From Thamnaconus septentrionalis (taxonomy: Eukaryota > Chordata > Actinopteri > Tetraodontiformes > Monacanthidae), in assembly GCA_009823395.1 (NCBI GenBank), contig CM020502.1:811001-875000 (forward strand): a stretch of 64,000 bases of DNA, written 5' to 3'. The position numbers and the translations under genes were made by a program. Below are positions 57,966 through 64,000 of this stretch, one piece after another. Under the pieces are notes generated by a model, which was given only the letters and a program-made list of their open reading frames with translations, was not told where the DNA came from and ran no database searches. The stretch's first letter is position 1. The number at the start of each line of letters is the position of its first letter.

Positions 57966-60900
57966 GTGAGTAAAAGTTCTCCTCACTCCTCCTCCCTTCA
58001 AGTCTCTAAAGGGAGAGCCAGTTTCCCCCAGACATGGAACCCAGCCTACCAGACAGGTCATGTGGTCGGAGACAAAATGCCATTAACAGGAATGGAAATG
58101 TTTTGTCTGGAGGCTGCCGCTGCCCCCAGGGTGTATTTTTAAAACCCGGAAGACTGTGACGCAATTCTGGCGAAAAAAGAAACGATGGGGCAGGGGGACT
58201 TGAAAGCAATGGCAATCCAAATTATTATTTTTCTTTTTAAGCCTGGGTATTGCTGCCCTTTTTTCGGTGACATTTTCTGTGAAGCATCTGGTGGTAAAGT
58301 GCCATTGGAGCACCTGTTGTCTCAACCACGGGACCAGGACGCGGCAATTCCTTCATTCGTCTCTTGTTTATGCAGCGAGTTGATGTAGTTTCCCAATTTG
58401 GGATCAATAAAGTACTTCTATCATATGTTTTTTTGCACGCCAGGCGTGTTTTTGTTGTTGTGCAACCCTCGCTCTCGGGCCAACGCGAGACATTAGCCTG
58501 CGAAACCGCGCCAATTTCATTTGCATTGTGTGGTGTGTCTCCGCGAAAGAGAGGGGGAAAAAAAGACTCGAACTGAACTGAACTGACTCGGAGCTATTGC
58601 TGAAGAATGTGTCAGTCCTCATCAAGCCCCGACACGACGCTAGCACACGGCAGCTGCGAGGGCGTCGGGCCGCGTTGACTAATTTTTGTTTGCACCCTCC
58701 AGCTGTAAGCGTTAGCTGCTTGAAGATGTCCTAATATTTACCACAAGTTTTTTGGGGTTTTGATAGCATCACATTTGGTATTTCTGACTGCCAGTCATTG
58801 TTTGGATTGTTCCACGAACAAATAGCACCTGGCACGAGTTGTTGCGTTGCACCACTAATGGATAAAAGAAGTCACATGTGCCTGCGCTGTCCAAGTCCCC
58901 TTTAGCAATCTTGCATGGAGGTTCCTGCACAGCATTCAGACTTTCCCCAAAACCATAATTTCTTTAATTTGATTTGAAGATGCGACACAGTTTGGTTTAC
59001 CTAGAGCCAGGTCACCTATGAGATCCTAGTTTTAACACAATCCAGACACTTTTAATTGATTCCTTGAGGTATAGAGTAACGACAGATACACTGTATAAAT
59101 AGCTTAGAATGAAATCTTCTGAAACACGAACAGAATGGAAGGAGGATTTGGGGCTTGGAGACACAAAACTCCAATAAGCGTTTCTCTTCCACACATTTTT
59201 GTCAAATCAATTTTAATGTCTTTAATGGGCTGCAATTATATGGCCGAGTGACACTGGGGCTGGCTGTGACTGAAGGGAAACACCCAGGATTCCTGGGCGT
59301 TCGTGTCGCGGCCGATGCTAATTTACAGCTGGCGTGGTTGGGATTTTCATTTGCGAGGAATTTGAGGAATGACGCTTTATGTGTCATTGCAAACCATGTG
59401 CATTAAGGGCAAACAGCTGCACTATTCAAGAAAAATGATCTCTAGTGCAGTACAGCAAAAAAAAAACAACAACAAACAATTCAGCCGCATACGCTCAGGA
59501 GAATAGCAAACGTAAGCTGTCAGTAATCAAATGTCCAAAGCAAATTATGTACTTCAAACTTAAATGCATGTTGTAGATATTTATACTAGCTTTAACTCTT
59601 TTTTAAAGCCAGTTAGAAATGCATAACTTGATCAACCTAGTATTAACCTCAATGTAGCAAAAACTCTACGCGTTAGCCTACTCGCTGGTTGCATAGTAGT
59701 TTTTCCCCTATTCGCAACATTGAATGATGCCATTCTATTTGGTTCAGCTTCTGTTTTGTTTTGTTTTGTTCTCTACTATTCAAAGTCACTGCTGCAGTTT
59801 GTCCTTTGGCTCCACTCGTTGACAAAAAAAGTGGAATCATCTGCGTAAAATGCAAGAGAGACAAGAGATATTTCCAAGTGTTTCCCATCCCTGAGCAGAG
59901 CTCAAAGCCTGAGCTGCCTTTTATTCATCGCGGTAATCAAATAGCGAAGGTCCTGAGCTGCGCTGGTTCTCAAAACACTGGTAGCTATTGCCCCCATAGA
60001 ACCTAATCTGTCAAACCCAAAACAGACACTTCATTGAAACCACATTTTTTTGTGTGTGTGTGTGTGTGTGTGTCCACTAAGTCAGGGCTCCAAAAGCAGT
60101 TAACAGCAGTATGCAGGGGCGGAAAGGAAAAAAAAAAACATGGACACCCTGAAGTGATGAAGAAATTTAGGTTCACACTAGCTAACACAACCTTGCGCCT
60201 CCTCTCGCTGCCACCCTCTTTCCCTCAGATTTTTTCTTCCCTCCCTTTCCTCCTCCCTCCTTCAGTTTCTCCAAGCTGGGAGGGTAGTAAAGGGAGAAAG
60301 AAAGAAAGAGAAAAAAAGACCTCTGGGTATCGAATACCACTTATTCAAACAGCCAGGCAGACATAGCGGCAGCTCTCGCCGACTCCTCTGACCTCGCAGC
60401 TCCGAGTGAAAACAAACGGCAAATAACCCTGCAGCTGCTAGTAATTGAGTCGCGATCATCTTAATTAATTGAACAATTTCCCAGGAATTTATGGAGGGGG
60501 TAAAAACCCACCACAGCTAAATCCCAACTTGCCTGTGTTTCGGGGGAGGAAGAGGTGGTGGGATTTGAGGGGGTGTTCGACAAATGACCAGGAGATTTCA
60601 GGTCTGATTTAAGCATGTTCGGCGGTGAACCTCTCTTGGAATGTCTACGGAAATAGGGGGAGGCTGTTAAAAAAAAAAAGAGCTTTACAAACCAGAACAC
60701 TGGTGATTACAGCCACTGTAACAATGTGTGAAATTGAAATACAAATCTGGGAGTAGTTAAAAACGGAGGTTTCTTGTTTGTTATGATTCAAAGAGAATCA
60801 AATTTTGAAAGTTGAATTCCAAGTGCACTCATTATCCACCCGTTGATCAAATAAATAAGCCCGATCGAATGACCCGGCCAGGTGTTGAAGCTAATTAAAG

Positions 60901-63101
60901 ACGACGTCTTTGTGCGCGCCGAAAGGCAGTTGCGAGTTTAGCTGGCGCAAACCTTTGCACTGTTTGTTTGTCAGGCGATTACAGTGTGTAGCGGCAACAG
61001 ACAAGGATCGGCGACGGGCAAGGGCCTCATTTGGGGGGAAAAGAGCAGAGCTGCAAAGTGCACTCGTGAACTTCCGCCGTGCGTGCGCGCACAACTCCCA
61101 TGTGTTTCCGATTGCAGGCAGTCTGCGGATCTGCGGGACGCATCGCATGCTTTACGGACTCCCTTCCCCCACGTCATTCTGTTCAAAGGATCCCTTGGTT
61201 CACATGTCAATAACCCCCTTCCCCTCCTGATCCTCTCTCACTTGTGATTCGGACCCAACGTTTGAGAGAAACGGTCGGCCCGCTCGAGTCCGATATGGCG
61301 TCCTTGCTGGGGAACGCATCCCTGGTTTTCATTACAGGCGCCAGTGCAGAGAGAGCGAGTCATCAGATGGCTTCTCAAAACGCTGTTCTTTTTTTCCAAT
61401 AGGAAATACCACACACATACACACACGCCGCAGCACACTACGAGCAAGACGTTGAAGGAAAAAAAAATGTGGCTTTCCATTTAAAGAGCCAGAAAACTGC
61501 TTCAAAAAAGAAACAAATCAGCAACAACTTGAAGGAGAACTTCGTCAAAGATCTACAATTTTTTTTTTTTCGGGGGAATGGTTTTCTGAGTATAAACATT
61601 TTCAGTTTGGCTGTGGTAGAAAGACCCAAAAAAAACACTCATCTCTTTCACTGTGTGTGAATCACGACTGCCTCAAAACAGACTTCAGTCGCATTGAGGC
61701 AGAAGGCCAGTCACTGATCACATTATTAGTTTTTACATCAACTGTTATCAGTTGTACCGAATCATGTTCCACTTACTTTTTGTCTTTTCTCCATTTTTGG
61801 GCAGTTCTTCTTCTTAAAGGAGATTCAGTCCAACATTTGGTTTTCAAAAGCGCTCCAGACTTTGAGTCGTGGTCCACCTTAAAAAAATAACATATTTTAA
61901 ACCATCACTATGTTATGTTTTGTTTTGTTTTTTACTTTTTTTGTGATGCTTCCTTTTTTTGGGCCTTCACTTACTTCACTGATGAGTTTAAATTGTTAGG
62001 ATATCATGAAAGTAATTTCGGCTGATTTACATCAAGATCTCTAAACTAAAAATAAAACATTAATAGCTTCACATGCTTGGCAAACATTTAAAAGATTTAT
62101 CACCTGTTAGCTTTAATTTTAGCAACATGTGCAATCCAATTGTTGCTTGCCGAGTTGGGGGTGGGGACGGTGGAGGTGGGGGGGCAGGAGGGTGCAACGC
62201 GTGTGGCCTCCCATCGTCTCGGGCTAAGAGCTGGAAGCCGGCGCAGGAGAACTGCAGATGCATTGGCTGCGTAACTAAGTTATCTTGATGTCAAAGCAGA
62301 TGAACAAGTTTGAAGTGCGACCAATTAGGTCTCACAATGCTGGGCTTGTTTGTCCAAAGAGGATAGAGGAGGATAGAGGAGGATAGAGGAGCACTCTCGA
62401 CCGGGAGGAGGGGAGCGATAACAGTGGGACGGTTGTTTGTAGGCAGCAGATTTTTTGTTTTTTGTTTTACGTGCTAAAACAGGGGTGAAAGTGAGAAGAG
62501 CTGCTAAGATAACAGAATCATTAGTCTCCCACATTTGTGTCCAGGAGAGGCAGGAAGTGAGCGCGAGACCCCCTTTTTCCTGCACTGTCCACCACCGCCA
62601 CCCACCTCTCCGGGACAAACTGGAAAGACTGGTTCCTTCTCGCTGGGCGGCCCTCCTTCTCTCAGCAACCCAGTCAGGGGAACATGAAAACTGAGAAGCA
62701 GGTGGTGCGGCGGCTCTTTTGTTTGGGATTGGGGGGCCGTGATGCGTGGGAAGCCCACTGCAAATCTGCACACAAAAGAGGCTGCCTGCGCCGTTTTTGT
62801 CACTGCGGACAATGATTTGTAGTTAGCCCTGCCTTTTGATTCACTGCAAACTGCCTTTTCGGTCAGACCCCCACCTTGCCATCATCTTCGCAGACAAGAT
62901 AAAGTGGTTTAGACATTGACCGAAGCAGGAAAAGTCTCAAGCCGGGAGCCTCCGTGAGGCTGGAGAAGCTGCAAGTTTTGACCTGCGCTCGTGTTTTCAC
63001 AGTGACACAAGCCCCAGACGTCCCATTGTACGCTAATACGCAACGCAGTGTTGTGTTTGCACTTGGGTGGAAACAATTAGATTGAACTTGAAATGCTTGA
63101 G
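57966..63101 (+). other. lrig3: lrig3 intron 3 (continues), no exon found
   Basis: No further leucine-rich-repeat exon with splice sites was found up to the window end, so this intron exceeds 6 kb. It holds (GT)n at 60052-60073 and a threefold 12-bp repeat (AGGATAGAGGAG) near 62360-62392. 60430-60500 (TAGTAATTGAGTC, TTAATTAATTGAAC) and 62090-62150 (TTAGCTTTAATTTTAGC, CCAATTGTTGC) look like candidate non-coding regulatory elements. A 148-residue minus-strand open frame at 62325-62771 resembles nothing known. Confidence 0.55.
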
Positions 63102-63960
63102 GGCGCATTTCCACTAGTACCTGCTCGGCACGGCACGGCACGGTACGGGTGTGTTTCCATTGCAACTTGGTTCCAACTCAGCGTTGGGTGGAGTTACCAC
63201 ACCAAGGAGGGCCGAAAGTCCCTCAACGTTTGTGCTGTTCTCCGTGTCCCCAGATTCAAATGCTCTACTTTTTTTGTATTTATGATTTTTGACATTAAAG
63301 TAGTTTAGTTGGGCTTAAAATTCTTTGGCTGATACCGTTGAATTGTATCAAACCACTGTCCTCGCAGAGAAAGTATAGACTGTGAAACAATCACTCGAGT
63401 CATAAAATTGATTATTATTGAACAAGAATAAACGCACAACTTTAATCCACATAAAGCATGAAACAGCAACACAAAGAAACACTTTTCAACACCAACTAAA
63501 TCCTTCCGATGTTAATACGGAAGAGACCATAGAACACAGAGTTAAAAAGTTCCACTCCACATGTTAACAATAACACTTAATAGCCTAAAAACAAAAGTTT
63601 TCGGCCATCAGCTCCGAAACCTGGAAGACTTTTTCATTGTGTGTCTCTCCGTCTGGCTCCCTTTGAACTGTGTCATTGGCCATTGGGCACAAAAACGTCT
63701 GCACCTCTTTGTCCATCCAAGGCGCCACTTTATTTTGAATATCTGAAAATGTAAAATTCAGCAAGCGGGACATTTAAAAATGGCAGTTTTGGTTTTCGCC
63801 AAGGACTTGCAACTTGCCTTTTGTGAAACTGTCACCCAATCAGTGCCCTGCTCTGTGTTGACTTTACAAAATAGTACCTGTTCGTAACGGCTGGTGCTGG
63901 TTAACACCTAGTGGAAACGCACAAAACCGAGTCAAGTAGGTATTAGTGGAAATGTGGCCT
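63102..63960. mobile_element. Harbinger-like non-autonomous transposon
   Basis: Inverted ends GGCGCATTTCCACTAGTACC (63102 onward) and, from the right end near 63960 inward, GGCCACATTTCCACTAATACC-like sequence delimit about 860 bp. The flanks (TGA left, TTA right) could be a decayed 3-bp duplication. Subterminal repeats of GTACC and GTGGAAAC words occur at both ends. It retains a piece of a Myb/SANT-like gene (63773-63585). It lies inside lrig3 intron 3. Confidence 0.7.
63585..63773 (-). pseudogene. Myb/SANT-like DNA-binding protein remnant of a Harbinger element
   Basis: About 60 residues including FTFSDIQNK, WMDKEVQTFLCPMANDTVQR and THNEKVFQVSELMAE, the first helices of the trihelix/Myb-like protein that accompanies the transposase in vertebrate Harbinger elements. 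The third helix and the rest are missing. Confidence 0.65.
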
Positions 63961-64000
63961 TAAATAGTACCGGTTAGTACCGAGTGGAAACACGTGCAAA

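Noticed and set aside
62325..62771. 148-residue minus-strand open frame in lrig3 intron 3
   Set aside because: No recognisable domain, low-complexity Ser/Pro content and no supporting signals; likely chance in GC-rich sequence.
57966..64000. A fourth lrig3 exon in the window
   Set aside because: Searched for a leucine-rich-repeat cassette of about 72 bp with phase 2 splice sites; none was convincing.

Overview
This window is nuclear DNA of a ray-finned fish, very probably a teleost. It carries two vertebrate genes with split exons and GT-AG introns, dense dinucleotide microsatellites, and fish-type interspersed repeats: a tRNA-derived SINE with an ATGA tail, jockey/CR1/L2-group LINE pieces, and hAT, Harbinger and TTAA-target DNA transposons. 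The species cannot be told from the sequence. Nothing bacterial, viral or CRISPR-like was seen.

Left part (about 6.2-24.9 kb, minus strand): a complete coding region of slc16a7 (monocarboxylate transporter 2, MCT2), 473 codons in four coding exons (16207-15991, 9040-8897, 8092-7295, 6502-6240), every coding intron in phase 1. A non-coding first exon is inferred to end at 24641 inside a CpG-rich promoter. 6.2 kb of downstream flank holds no gene.

Middle (about 25-52.8 kb): a gene-free interval that is largely a transposon graveyard. It contains a LINE reverse-transcriptase relic (25.1-26.55 kb), a 1.16-kb hAT element with perfect 8-bp target duplications (32.0-33.2 kb), a LINE endonuclease relic (34.7-35.3 kb), an L2-like LINE split by a Harbinger-type insertion (35.9-38.6 kb), and a TTAA-flanked element with a second TTAA-type element nested inside (49.1-51.1 kb). 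Some single-copy-looking stretches between them may be conserved non-coding elements.

Right part (about 52.8-64 kb, plus strand): CpG-rich promoter, 5' leader and first three coding exons of lrig3 (53254-53453, 57725-57796, 57891-57965): signal peptide, leucine-rich-repeat N-terminal cap and the first two repeats. The remaining exons lie beyond the window. The last kilobase is another Harbinger-like element with a Myb/SANT-like relic.

The two genes are head to head, about 28 kb apart. The same neighbours in the same divergent orientation occur on human chromosome 12 (recalled, not looked up), which supports the assignments over the paralogous slc16a1-lrig2 pair. Their products (lactate/pyruvate transport; a membrane regulator of growth-factor receptors) are not known to act in one pathway. 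No previously undescribed biological system was recognised; the most informative features are datable nested transposon insertions, a near-perfect hairpin around a triplet repeat, and a possible strong upstream ORF in the lrig3 leader.
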